Of a stretch of DNA of 25,532 nucleotides, positions 15,361 to 23,500 are shown one piece after another. Source of the DNA: DAOTYH01 sp034435015 (GTDB lineage Bacteria > Chloroflexota > Anaerolineae > Aggregatilineales > UBA3940); contig DAOTYH010000091.1 in the NCBI GenBank assembly GCA_034435015.1, positions 1-25,532 of the forward strand, in the 5' to 3' direction. The position numbers were made by a program, and so were the translations under genes. The notes under the pieces were generated by a model. That model was not told the DNA's origin. It saw nothing but the letters and a program-made list of their open reading frames with translations, and searched no databases. Positions within the stretch are counted from its first letter, which is position 1; every line of letters starts with the position of its first letter.

Positions 15361-16572
15361 ATGAGTCCCTTGGGGATAGTCACCCTCAAGCACGGGCGCG
15401 AGAAGTCGCTCCTACAAAGGCACCCGTGGGTCTTCTCTGGTGCTGTTGCCCACGCTGACGGCAACCCCGGCGGCCTGGTAGATGTTCGGGATCAGAGGGG
15501 GCAGTTTTTGGCACGCGGCTACTACAACCCCCGCTCACAGATCGTTGTCCGCGCCCTGTGCTGGGATGAAGGTGAGATCATTGATTCGGAGTGGTGGTAC
15601 AACCGGCTTGCGGAAGCCGTCAGGGCGCGGGGTGCCCTGCTGGCAGGGCCGCATGTGGTTTCCTGCCGCCTTGTCCATGCTGAGAGTGATGGATTGCCGG
15701 GTCTAATCGTGGATCGCTATGTAGATGATCGAGATGGAAGCGTTTATCTGGTCTTACAGGCGCTGACGCTGGGCATCGAAACTGTCAAGCAACAGATCGT
15801 TGATCTGCTGGTTGATCTACTGCGCCCGCGCGGGATCGTCGAACGGAGCGATGTAGATGTGCGGCAGAAGGAGGGACTGCCTGACTCAGTTGGCATGTTG
15901 TGGGGCGATCCACCCCCTACCCCCTTGGTCATCTCTGAATATGAGCGGCTTTATCCCGTTGATGTGTTTACAGGGCACAAAACCGGCTTCTACTTAGATC
16001 AGCGTGACAGCCGTAGCTGGTTGCAGAGCCTTCAGTTAAGGGATTGCGAGGTACTTAATGCCTTCAGCTACACAGGGGCATTTGGCGCCTGCCTGCCTTA
16101 TGCCAGTCGGATCGTGCATATCGATTCCTCTCACTCTGCGCTTGAGCTAGCCCGTCAGACTATGGCCCTGAACAGCCTGCAGTCAGTTGAGGTAGAGTAT
16201 GTCTGTGCGGATGTGTTCCAGCAGTTGCGGGCCTATCGGCAGGCAGGCCGCACCTTTGATGTGATCATCCTCGACCCGCCCAAGTTTGCCTCTCATGCCG
16301 CCCAGATCGAGCGGGCCGCACGCGGCTATAAGGACATTAACCTGCTGGCCTTCCAGTTACTGCGGCCCGGCGGTCTGCTGGTGACGTTTTCTTGTTCGGG
16401 GCGGATCGAGCCGGACCTGTTCCAGAAAATAGTATTCGGTGCCAGCCTTGACGCCGGTCGGCAGGCACAGATCGTGGCATGGCTGGGACAGCCTGCCGAT
16501 CATCCTGTACTGCTCTCATTCCCGGAGGGGCGTTACCTGAAGGGATTGGCCTGCCGCGTGTGCGACTTCTGA
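15361..16572 (+). CDS. Class I SAM-dependent rRNA methyltransferase, RlmI-like (m5C)
   Basis: 403-residue enzyme with an N-terminal PUA-type RNA-binding domain (HPWVFSGAVAH, about residues 21-31, then ARGYYNPRSQIVVRAL) and a Rossmann methyltransferase domain. SAM motif I is NAFSYTGAFGACL; the catalytic motifs are ILDPPKFASH and TFSCSGRI, which includes the Cys of the m5C chemistry. This layout matches RlmI/YwbD proteins, which methylate C1962 in 23S rRNA. AAGGG lies 10 nt before the ATG. It is the last gene of the ligA unit and ends 10 bp from the stop of the convergent recombinase-like gene, with no room for a separate terminator. Confidence 0.9.
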   Translation: MSPLGIVTLKHGREKSLLQRHPWVFSGAVAHADGNPGGLVDVRDQRGQFLARGYYNPRSQIVVRALCWDEGEIIDSEWWYNRLAEAVRARGALLAGPHVVSCRLVHAESDGLPGLIVDRYVDDRDGSVYLVLQALTLGIETVKQQIVDLLVDLLRPRGIVERSDVDVRQKEGLPDSVGMLWGDPPPTPLVISEYERLYPVDVFTGHKTGFYLDQRDSRSWLQSLQLRDCEVLNAFSYTGAFGACLPYASRIVHIDSSHSALELARQTMALNSLQSVEVEYVCADVFQQLRAYRQAGRTFDVIILDPPKFASHAAQIERAARGYKDINLLAFQLLRPGGLLVTFSCSGRIEPDLFQKIVFGASLDAGRQAQIVAWLGQPADHPVLLSFPEGRYLKGLACRVCDF

Positions 16573-16582
16573 GCGTGAGGAG

Positions 16583-17542
16583 TTATCGTTCTTCTGCCAG
16601 CTTTTCGAGCTTATTGAGGGTTTCCCGCCAAGAGATTCGGCTAAGGCCAAGCTTCTGGCGTAGTTTCTCCGGCTCCATACCGTTGCGCCAGTCTCGCAGG
16701 GCGCATGTCCAACGTAGTGTCTCAAATGAGAGCTTCTGTGGAGGCACACCAGCCCTATTGGCCGCGTCTCTCAGTACATATTCCAAGTTGCGGGCTGTGC
16801 AATTGAATATCTCCCGCGGTGGTTTGCGCTGTTCCATGTATTCATCCAGCACGTCCAGCCACTCTGGCTTGAGGGGTATCTTGCGCTCCTTGTAACGCAT
16901 ATGGGGGGCCTCATAGCGCACCCATAGCACCGGCATAGCAGGGTCTGCACGCGATATATCGTCCGGGCGGATCGCCATGCACTCGCTCTTTTTGATGCCT
17001 GTTTGCAGTAACAAGGTGACAAGCAGGTGCGGACGGGCATCCGGCCCCTCGGCTCTCCGACGGAGGCGCTGTGTGACGCCCAGCACACGCTCGATCTCAC
17101 TCTCCAGCAGAACAGTAGGCAAAGGACTGCTGACCCATTCCTGAATCAGGGGGGCGGCAGGGTCATGTGCTATGACGCCCTCGCTGTGCAGGTAGCCGAA
17201 GAAGTTCTTGAGCGTGGTGATACGGCGGGCATAACTTTTGGGGCTACATGGCTCAGAGCGCTCGGCTACCAGCCAGTGTAGAAACTTGTTCAGGTCATGG
17301 GTAGCGAACGTCCCTACCGCTCGTTTGTGACCAGCCCAGCGTCCCAGCAAATTGAGGTCGCTCTTGAAAGCCTTGATCGTGTAAAGCGAAGCTCCTCCCA
17401 ACCTCAGCGTATCGAGATAGATTTCTACAGCCTCATTCAAAGGCGTCAAGTGATCTAATCTAGAAGGCGGGGGTTCTCCATGAACGTCATCTGTCTCGTC
17501 CGGCGGCTTGTCGAAAAGAGGGAGCTGTTGCTCGTCGCTCAT
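16583..17542 (-). CDS. Tyrosine-recombinase-fold protein with lost catalytic residues
   Basis: 319-residue protein with an N-terminal SAM-like core-binding domain (about residues 34-125) and a C-terminal integrase-like catalytic domain. The fold is recognisable (LLLQTGIKKSECMAIRPDDI, YKERKIPL, then a LSFETLRWTCALRDW segment), but key residues are gone. The first Arg is replaced by Lys (TGIKKSE), HxxR is ExxR (E274), the LGH His is Leu (L300) and there is a Trp (W305) and no Tyr near the nucleophile position. It is therefore unlikely to recombine DNA and may act as a DNA-binding protein. A GTG at 17560 overlaps the LCP stop, but AGGGA lies 8 nt before the ATG at 17542. It is cotranscribed with the LCP gene, not beside att sites or phage genes. 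Confidence 0.78.
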   Translation of the reverse strand: MSDEQQLPLFDKPPDETDDVHGEPPPSRLDHLTPLNEAVEIYLDTLRLGGASLYTIKAFKSDLNLLGRWAGHKRAVGTFATHDLNKFLHWLVAERSEPCSPKSYARRITTLKNFFGYLHSEGVIAHDPAAPLIQEWVSSPLPTVLLESEIERVLGVTQRLRRRAEGPDARPHLLVTLLLQTGIKKSECMAIRPDDISRADPAMPVLWVRYEAPHMRYKERKIPLKPEWLDVLDEYMEQRKPPREIFNCTARNLEYVLRDAANRAGVPPQKLSFETLRWTCALRDWRNGMEPEKLRQKLGLSRISWRETLNKLEKLAEER

Positions 17543-17556
17543 AGCCATTCCCTGTG

Positions 17557-18651
17557 TCACTGTAGCCAGAATACGTATGTCAACAGTGAACCAATATTGG
17601 CCCGATTAGGGATTAGAACAGATGCGCCCTGTGGGGTGTAATAGCCGACCGTGTAATTGGCATCAATGACACCGGAACGAATGTTTTCTCTAGGCACGCT
17701 CTGCGCCGCCAACGCTAGACTGATCATTTGCTCAAGAGTCATGTTGGTCTGGATACTGTTGCTCAGCGTGGCGTACAGGGTCGGCGCTTTCTGGATTAGG
17801 GTGGGCAACATGTTCAGGCTGATGATCTTGTCACGGATAGCAAACAGCACGGCCTGTTGGCGGCGGGCACGTTCGAAGTCGTTGTCACCATGGCGGGTAC
17901 GGGCGTACTTAAGCGCCAGCTCTCCGTCCATATGTTGGAAGCCTGCCGGGATGTAGAGGGGATCGTAGCCATAGTTCATGTCGGGGTATTCGGGATCGTA
18001 GATTTCGTAAGGTACGTTGATGTCTATGCCCCCGATCTCATCTATCAGCGTAATGAAAGCATCAAACTCGACTAAGACATAGTAGTCAACCCGTACCCCT
18101 AAGTTGTACTGAATGGTGTCTACCGCAAGCTGGCCGCCTCCGAATACATAGGCCGTGTTGATTCGATTCAGGCCATAGCCCGGAATATCCACATATAAGT
18201 CTCGCGGGATGGAAAGCACGCTGGCATGCTGGGTTGTTGGATCGAGGGACAACAACATGATGCTGTCAGTCCGTGGGCGTGTATTCCCCCGCTCGGCGGG
18301 GCGTGAGTCTGAGCCGAGCACCAACACGGTTACCCGATCCGTCCCTTGCCAGGCTGGTAACGTCGGGGCCAGAAAGGTAGGGTTAGGTGTCGCATTGGGA
18401 AGAGCCAGGGGGATACTTTCACCATTGTCCCTGAACGGATTAAAGGCGTCAGCAGAACGCGCCGCCCGTAATGTCACCGCAACGACTAGGCCAATGGCGA
18501 GTGTCCCGACGAACAAACCTCCCAACCCAATCAACGTCCCCCAAGGCCCCAAGCTGGGGATGGGCAGCCGTTGAAAGAATCGTCTCAGCGCGTAGAAGCC
18601 CCGATTGTTCGGTCGGCTTGGCCTAGGGTATGTGCCTGTTGGTCCCTGCAT
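17557..18651 (-). CDS. LCP (LytR-CpsA-Psr) family protein
   Basis: 364-residue membrane-anchored phosphotransferase family that attaches glycopolymers to the cell wall or surface. It has a short cytosolic N-terminus rich in Pro/Arg, one membrane helix (about residues 40-62), a Pro/Asn linker and the LCP domain from about residue 105. Visible motifs are VLVLGSDSRP, SIPRDLYVDIPGYGLNRIN with the pyrophosphate-binding Arg residues, and KYARTRHGDNDFERARRQQ. The length is normal. The gene ends in an overlap or near-overlap with the recombinase-like gene. It is divergent from the lipM-like gene across a 123-bp gap. Confidence 0.9.
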   Translation of the reverse strand: MQGPTGTYPRPSRPNNRGFYALRRFFQRLPIPSLGPWGTLIGLGGLFVGTLAIGLVVAVTLRAARSADAFNPFRDNGESIPLALPNATPNPTFLAPTLPAWQGTDRVTVLVLGSDSRPAERGNTRPRTDSIMLLSLDPTTQHASVLSIPRDLYVDIPGYGLNRINTAYVFGGGQLAVDTIQYNLGVRVDYYVLVEFDAFITLIDEIGGIDINVPYEIYDPEYPDMNYGYDPLYIPAGFQHMDGELALKYARTRHGDNDFERARRQQAVLFAIRDKIISLNMLPTLIQKAPTLYATLSNSIQTNMTLEQMISLALAAQSVPRENIRSGVIDANYTVGYYTPQGASVLIPNRANIGSLLTYVFWLQ

Positions 18652-18702
18652 AGTTGTTGTACCGCCCGATTCTAGTAATCACCCATACTTACAACGCAGG
18701 AT

Positions 18703-18731
18703 TTTACCCCCGCGTTCCACTTTGATACAAT
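18703..18731 (+). promoter_or_regulatory. Sigma70-type promoter for the lipM-like gene
   Basis: TTTACC (18703-18708) and TACAAT (18726-18731) are spaced by 17 bp. The predicted leader is about 38 nt to the ATG at 18775. Confidence 0.5.
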
Positions 18732-18774
18732 CGCTACTCGCTGTGTGACCAACAGACGGAGGTTAAGGGGCGAC

Positions 18775-19611
18775 ATGTCATCACCAGATATGTATCCTCC
18801 TGCAACTTGGCGGTTAATCATCCAACCCCCTGCTGATGGGGCAACCAATATGGCCATTGACGAGGCCATTGCAGAACAGGTCAAGGCTGGTGAAGTTCCT
18901 CCTACCCTGCGGTTCTACGGATGGGAGCCTGCCTGCCTCTCGTTAGGATACGCACAGTCTGTGGCTGAGGTGGATTTTGAGCGCCTCCAGACCAGAGGCT
19001 GGCAGGTGGTCCGGCGGTTGACAGGCGGGCGGGCTATTCTCCATACAGATGAGGTGACTTATTCCGTTGCCGTGCCGGAGGACGATCCGCGCGTAACAGG
19101 CGGGGTGATCGAAAGCTATCGCCGGCTGAGTGAGGGCTTGCTCATGGGCCTTCATCTGCTGGGAGCCGCCGCCCAAGCTGAACGGAAAGCAGACGGGAGG
19201 CAGACCCTGAAGGGGCCGGTCTGTTTCGAAGTGCCTTCAGATTATGAGATCACGTTTCAGGGGCGGAAATTGCTTGGCAGTGCCCAGACCCGGCGGGGAG
19301 AAGTGGTGCTTCAGCATGGCGCACTGCCGCTCTACGGAGATCTGTCGCGAATCTGTGACGCGCTAGTCTTTGCAGATGAGGCGGCACGGGATATGGCAAG
19401 GGCACGCGTACTGGCACGGGCGGTGACTTTGGAGGAGGCACTGGGGCAACATGTTGAGCCAAAGGCAGTCATTGCCGCGCTGTCTGAGGGCTTTGCTCGC
19501 GCTCTCAACCTGCGGTTGACAGAGGCATCACTGACCGATCAAGAGTGGGCTATTGCTGAGCGTCTGCGGGCCGACAAGTATGCCGCCGAAGAATGGACAC
19601 GACGTTACTAG
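18775..19611 (+). CDS. LipM-type octanoyltransferase (biotin/lipoate A/B protein ligase family)
   Basis: 278-residue member of the BPL/LplA/LipB family. It transfers octanoate from acyl carrier protein to lipoyl domains (GcvH type) in lipoate synthesis. Visible motifs are VVRRLTGGRAILH, the acyl-binding loop, and GPVCFEVPSDYEI followed by GRKLLGSAQTRR and VVLQHGALPL. The Cys falls at residue 150 with this start, matching the catalytic Cys of LipM rather than LplA ligases, and Lys165 is the conserved Lys. The open frame could begin at GTG 18745, but AGGGG 6 nt before ATG 18775 favours the shorter form. Lipoate-protein ligase is the alternative. The gene has its own promoter and terminator. Confidence 0.83.
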   Translation: MSSPDMYPPATWRLIIQPPADGATNMAIDEAIAEQVKAGEVPPTLRFYGWEPACLSLGYAQSVAEVDFERLQTRGWQVVRRLTGGRAILHTDEVTYSVAVPEDDPRVTGGVIESYRRLSEGLLMGLHLLGAAAQAERKADGRQTLKGPVCFEVPSDYEITFQGRKLLGSAQTRRGEVVLQHGALPLYGDLSRICDALVFADEAARDMARARVLARAVTLEEALGQHVEPKAVIAALSEGFARALNLRLTEASLTDQEWAIAERLRADKYAAEEWTRRY

Positions 19612-19651
19612 CCCATCGAGAGGCTGTCTTTCTCCGCTATTTGGGCTTGAG

Positions 19652-19688
19652 TCAAAAAGCGCCCTCTGCTAAGAAGGGCGCTTTTTGA
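19652..19688. terminator. Bidirectional intrinsic terminator
   Basis: TCAAAAAGCGCCCT (19652-19665) and AGGGCGCTTTTTGA (19675-19688) form a perfect 14-bp inverted repeat with a 9-nt loop. It has A-tracts upstream and T-tracts downstream on each strand. It sits between the convergent lipM-like and SH3-protein genes and can stop both. Confidence 0.92.
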
Positions 19689-19700
19689 CAATACCGTTTC

Positions 19701-20417
19701 TCAGGGTTGTATAGCCTGAAGATAATTTTCTACTGCCCACCCCGCCCGGTCAGAGTCGTTGGGGTCTGAGATATACCACCACACGTAACCATTCGCCTCA
19801 CGCGGCCCATCCTCGACCACAAACTGGTCGCCATCGCTCCCAACGAAGAAGTAGGGGAAGTCCAGCCCCGGCCCCTGTCGGACGGCCAGGCCGTCTCCTT
19901 CGGTGCCAGTGATCATGACAGTACTGCCGATCTGGATCGGGATGACCGGCATCACTGTGACAGTCGGTGAAGGCTGTACCTCTGGCGATGGTGTTGCAGA
20001 AGGAGCACCCGCCGTTTCGTCACTGGGTGTGGGAGTCGGCGAAGGGCCAAGGGTTGGTGTGGCTGTGATCACCACAAAAATAGGCGTGGGAGTTGGCCCA
20101 AAGCCGGGGGTTGTGCTTCCCCGATTCATGAGCACCAGCCCCCACATGCCGCATGTGAGAGCGGCTACGACCAGTATGACAATAGCAAACCCCCACCACG
20201 GAACACTCAGACTGGCAGGGCGCGGCGCAGGGCGCCCCCGACGACTAGAAGGGGGCGGCTGATGATATTGTGTTTTGTCTGCCTGTCGTTCTGACGGCAA
20301 GGAGGAAGGCATTCGACCCTGCGGGATGCGTTCAGCCGGTGGGAGCCGGCTCGTCACGTCGGGGCGGCGCTGGGTTGGAAGATCGTCGGGGAGTCGTCTG
20401 TCACTCATATTTGGCAT
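19701..20417 (-). CDS. Single-pass membrane protein with extracytoplasmic SH3-like domain
   Basis: 238-residue protein: a Pro/Arg-rich cytosolic N-terminus (about 70 residues), a membrane helix (about 72-97), a long Pro/Thr/Ser linker (PTPTP, TPSDET and similar repeats), and a C-terminal bacterial SH3 domain from about 165. The SH3 domain carries LAVRQGPGLDFPYFFVGSDG and WWYISDPNDSDRAGWAVENYL. Such domains bind cell-wall peptides or mediate wall contacts. It follows the phosphatase gene by 14 bp, so the cytosolic tail might be a partner of that signalling protein, but this is speculation. An ATG at 20408 is an equally possible start; no clear Shine-Dalgarno is seen for either. Confidence 0.8.
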   Translation of the reverse strand: MPNMSDRRLPDDLPTQRRPDVTSRLPPAERIPQGRMPSSLPSERQADKTQYHQPPPSSRRGRPAPRPASLSVPWWGFAIVILVVAALTCGMWGLVLMNRGSTTPGFGPTPTPIFVVITATPTLGPSPTPTPSDETAGAPSATPSPEVQPSPTVTVMPVIPIQIGSTVMITGTEGDGLAVRQGPGLDFPYFFVGSDGDQFVVEDGPREANGYVWWYISDPNDSDRAGWAVENYLQAIQP

Positions 20418-20431
20418 CCATACACGTTGCG

Positions 20432-21685
20432 CTATACAGCGCGAATAACCAGCAGAGAGAAATCGTCGAAAGTTTCAGCGTGACCTCGGTGTTGCTCCAC
20501 TATCTTATAGATGCTGAGGGCTATACGCTCAGCGTCATAACCGTGAAGACTCCTTATGACACGAGCAAGGCGTTCACGGCCAAATGCCTCTCCTTCGGCA
20601 TTCCGCATGTCAGTTACGCCATCGCTGTAAAGCACAAGGCAGTCGCCGGCGGCAAGTGTGATCTGTTGCTCTTCAAACGGCCTGCCAAGTTCTGTCCACA
20701 GCCCAAGAAATCGTCCATGGCCGCCGAGAAACTCTGTTGATCCATCACGCCGTACCAGCAGTGGCTCCTCGTGCCCGCCGCGCACGTAGCGAAAAATGCG
20801 TGTCTGCGGGTCAAGGACACCATAGATGGCGGTTACGAACATGTCGTAACTTGAGGCTTCAATCAGACCGTGGTGAACGGACTCCATGACGGGCACAGGG
20901 TCCACATGGTAATGCTCTGCGGACAAAAACAGTGTACGTGCAACAGCCATGAATAATGCGGCATGAGGCCCCTTGTCAGAGACATCAGCCAGCACGATAG
21001 CAACCTGCCCATTATCAAGTAAGCGTAAGTCGTAGAAGTCTCCGCCAATGTGTCTGGCCGGCTCAAAATGGGCCGCAAACTGAAAGCCGGGAACGACCGG
21101 AAGCTGGGTAGGAAGTAAGCTCCGTTGGGCTTTGCCTGCGATCTCAAGCTGGGCCTCCAGTGCCGCCCTGGCGATCCGATCAGCTTGAGCGGCTTCAAGT
21201 TCGGCGTAGGCTTTGGCCAACTCCTCATTACGCTTCTGTAAATCCTCAATCGCACGCTGGTCTGTCTCGCGGAGTGTTCTGATCATGGTGTTTAGAATAC
21301 TGCGTGCCATAGCCGGGCTGGTGTTGAAAACCTCATCGAACTGCTGTTTAGTGATCTCCAACACCTCTGTCTCGGTGATGGTCGTTACAGTGGCCGCACG
21401 CGGCTCGCCCGTGATCAGAGCCATTTCGCCAAAGTATCCACCCGGCCCAAGAAAGCCCATGACGAATTCCTCACCGCCCTCCAGCGTGCGGCTAATCACG
21501 ACTTTTCCGGAGGTCACCACGTAGAAGGTGTCAGCACGCATCCCCTCAGAAACCAGGATGGTGTTGGGCGGGTATGTCTTCTTAATGGCGAATCCCCGCA
21601 ACATGTCAATGGCTTGTTTGTCAAGCCCTGTGAACGCCTTTTCGATAACCGCCGTATAGCCTGTTCTTTGTGGCAGTTGTGTCAT
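20432..21685 (-). CDS. cNMP-binding / PP2C-type (SpoIIE/RsbU) serine phosphatase
   Basis: 417-residue signalling protein. Residues 20-125 are a cyclic-nucleotide-binding domain (GGYFGEMALITGEPRAATV). Residues 140-185 are a coiled coil rich in Glu/Ala (an LQKRNEELAKAYAELEAAQ segment). Residues 195-417 are a SpoIIE/RsbU PP2C phosphatase with metal-binding motifs GGDFYD (about 214), LADVSDKG (about 233) and LYSDGVTDM. This fusion suggests phosphatase output controlled by a small nucleotide, perhaps acting in a partner-switching (anti-sigma/STAS) pathway; no such partner is in the window. The ATG overlaps the TGA of polX (ATGA), indicating coupled translation. Confidence 0.92.
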   Translation of the reverse strand: MTQLPQRTGYTAVIEKAFTGLDKQAIDMLRGFAIKKTYPPNTILVSEGMRADTFYVVTSGKVVISRTLEGGEEFVMGFLGPGGYFGEMALITGEPRAATVTTITETEVLEITKQQFDEVFNTSPAMARSILNTMIRTLRETDQRAIEDLQKRNEELAKAYAELEAAQADRIARAALEAQLEIAGKAQRSLLPTQLPVVPGFQFAAHFEPARHIGGDFYDLRLLDNGQVAIVLADVSDKGPHAALFMAVARTLFLSAEHYHVDPVPVMESVHHGLIEASSYDMFVTAIYGVLDPQTRIFRYVRGGHEEPLLVRRDGSTEFLGGHGRFLGLWTELGRPFEEQQITLAAGDCLVLYSDGVTDMRNAEGEAFGRERLARVIRSLHGYDAERIALSIYKIVEQHRGHAETFDDFSLLVIRAV

Positions 21686-23418
21686 GGATGCCGTGCCTTA
21701 ACCCATTCCAACAATTTTTCGAGCGGCCATGTGTTGATCACGCTGGCCGGCGATACCCATCCCCGGCGCGCGATTGCTACCCCAAAGTGCATCAGTCCAA
21801 ACTCATCCGGGTGGTGCGCGTCGGTGCTGATGGCCAATTTTACACCGAGTTGAGCCGCGCGGCGTGCGTGTGTATCATCCAGATCAAGGCGGCGCGGGTT
21901 AGCGTTGATCTCCAATGCCACATCGTGTTGTTTAGCCGCTTCAAAGATCGCATCCATGTCCAGATCGGCTGGCTCTCGGTCGGGGATCATCTGTCCGTGA
22001 GGATGCCCAATAATGGTGACATAGGGGTTGCGAATCGCGTTGAGCAGTCGCGTGGTGATCTGCTCACGCGGCTGGCGCAGGCTGGTGTGTAGCGAAGCGA
22101 CCACCATATCAAGACGGGCTAGAGTCTTGTCATCGTAGTCGAGGGCGCCGTCGGCACGTATCTCGACTTCTGCCCCTTGAAGGATAGTCAGCCTGCCCTC
22201 CAACTCGGCATTAGCCGCGTCAATTTCCTGCCGTTGCTTGGCTATATCTTCTGGAGACATTCCCCTAACGATCCCCAGCCCATATGTGTGATCGGTAACC
22301 AGCATATACTTGTATCCTTGCGCTGCCGCGGCACGTGCCATCTCCAGTACGCTGGCTTTGCCGTCACTCCAGGTAGTGTGTAGTTGGAGGTCGCCCTGAA
22401 TATCATCCAAGGTCACCAGATCGGGCAGTTTTCCATCCAGTGCCGCCTCAATCTCTCCCTGATCCTCGCGCAGTTCTGGCGGAATCCAAGGCAGGCCGAG
22501 CGTTGCGTAGACCTCTTCTTCGCTTGCACATAGGATTTCCTCACCTCCGCCCAGCGGGGTGAACCCATTCTCGCTGAGTGACAGCCCCTGTTTAAGTGCC
22601 AGCTCACGCATTCGGACGTTGTGTTCTTTACTGCCGGTAAAGTAGGCCAGCAGAGTGCCATAGCGCTCAGGCGGCAAGACGCGCAGATCAACCTGCTGGC
22701 CGCTGTAAAGCTCAACTGAAACTTTGGTCTCCCCCTGAACCAGCACGCGGGCTACCTCAGGCAGATTCACAAACGCTTCCACGACAGGCTGAGGGTGATA
22801 GCCGGCTACCAGTAGATCAATATCACCGATGGTAGTCTTACGGCGCCGTAACGAACCAGCCATCTCCCCCTGCAAGACACCTTCTACCTGTAGCAGACGC
22901 TCCAACAGATGAGCGGCAATCGGGAAGGCTTCCCCGATGGGAATACGATCCGTGCGCCGGGCCAGTGCCTCGATGCCTTCCAAAATGTTTGTCTCGCTCT
23001 TAGCCCCCATACCAGGCAGGCTCCGCAGTCTGCCTGCCTGTGCCGCCTCCCTGAGTTCATCTACGCTGGTGATACCAAGCTCCTTCCAGAAACGGGCCGC
23101 CCGCTTAGGCCCCAGCCCCGGCACACGCAGCATATCAAGCACACCGGCTGGTATCTCCTCTGCTAGACGGTTGAAAAGTGTGAGTTCACCGGTAGTCAGT
23201 AGCTCGGCGATCTTCTCGGCTAACGTCTGGCCGATATGAGGCAGATCGGTCAGTGTGCCCTCAGCATAGACAGCGTTGATGTCACGCGGGAGGCTGGCGA
23301 TAGTCTCTGCCGCACGCCGGTAAGCGAGAATGCGGTGAATATTCTCCCCTTTGATCTCAAGCATGTCCGCGATGGTGGCAAATATGGCGGCCACCTCTCG
23401 GTTGGTCATTGGTTTCAT
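21682..23418 (-). CDS. polX: DNA polymerase/3'-5' exonuclease PolX
   Basis: 578-residue bacterial X-family polymerase used in base-excision and gap-filling repair. The N-terminal HhH/8-kDa region has VPGLGPKRAARFW, and the polymerase palm has GSLRRRKTTIGDIDLLV (D199, D201) and VDLRVLP (D244), all three metal ligands present. The C-terminal PHP exonuclease/phosphatase domain has LQLHTTWSDG, VTDHTYG, GAEVEI, a GHPHG motif and a STDAHHPDEFG motif, all intact. Length and layout match family members. The promoter has a consensus-like -35/-10 and shares its -35 with the divergent ATL promoter. The 3' end overlaps the phosphatase gene. Confidence 0.95.
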   Translation of the reverse strand: MKPMTNREVAAIFATIADMLEIKGENIHRILAYRRAAETIASLPRDINAVYAEGTLTDLPHIGQTLAEKIAELLTTGELTLFNRLAEEIPAGVLDMLRVPGLGPKRAARFWKELGITSVDELREAAQAGRLRSLPGMGAKSETNILEGIEALARRTDRIPIGEAFPIAAHLLERLLQVEGVLQGEMAGSLRRRKTTIGDIDLLVAGYHPQPVVEAFVNLPEVARVLVQGETKVSVELYSGQQVDLRVLPPERYGTLLAYFTGSKEHNVRMRELALKQGLSLSENGFTPLGGGEEILCASEEEVYATLGLPWIPPELREDQGEIEAALDGKLPDLVTLDDIQGDLQLHTTWSDGKASVLEMARAAAAQGYKYMLVTDHTYGLGIVRGMSPEDIAKQRQEIDAANAELEGRLTILQGAEVEIRADGALDYDDKTLARLDMVVASLHTSLRQPREQITTRLLNAIRNPYVTIIGHPHGQMIPDREPADLDMDAIFEAAKQHDVALEINANPRRLDLDDTHARRAAQLGVKLAISTDAHHPDEFGLMHFGVAIARRGWVSPASVINTWPLEKLLEWVKARHP

Positions 23419-23442
23419 TCAGCACCCCGATCCTGCGCGCTC

Positions 23443-23471
23443 AGTATACTGGACTCCCGGAAGCTTGACAA
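23443..23471 (-). promoter_or_regulatory. Sigma70-type promoter of polX
   Basis: On the minus strand TTGTCA (23466-23471) and TATACT (23443-23448) are spaced by 17 bp, each with one mismatch to consensus. The predicted start is about 23436, giving a leader of roughly 18 nt. Confidence 0.7.
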
Positions 23472-23493
23472 TCCATATGCCTCACTGTAGAGT
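23465..23493 (+). promoter_or_regulatory. Promoter of the ATL gene overlapping the polX -35
   Basis: A perfect TTGACA (23465-23470) is followed after 17 bp by TAGAGT (23488-23493), a weak -10. The -35 overlaps the polX -35 on the other strand by 5 bp. The predicted start falls at about 23500, next to the ATG at 23501, so the mRNA could be leaderless or nearly so. Confidence 0.5.
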
Positions 23494-23500
23494 GAGAGAG

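Noticed and set aside
20270..20740. 156-residue plus-strand ORF across the SH3 and phosphatase genes
   Set aside because: It is antisense to two well-supported genes and has low-complexity, Cys/Lys-scattered composition without motifs.
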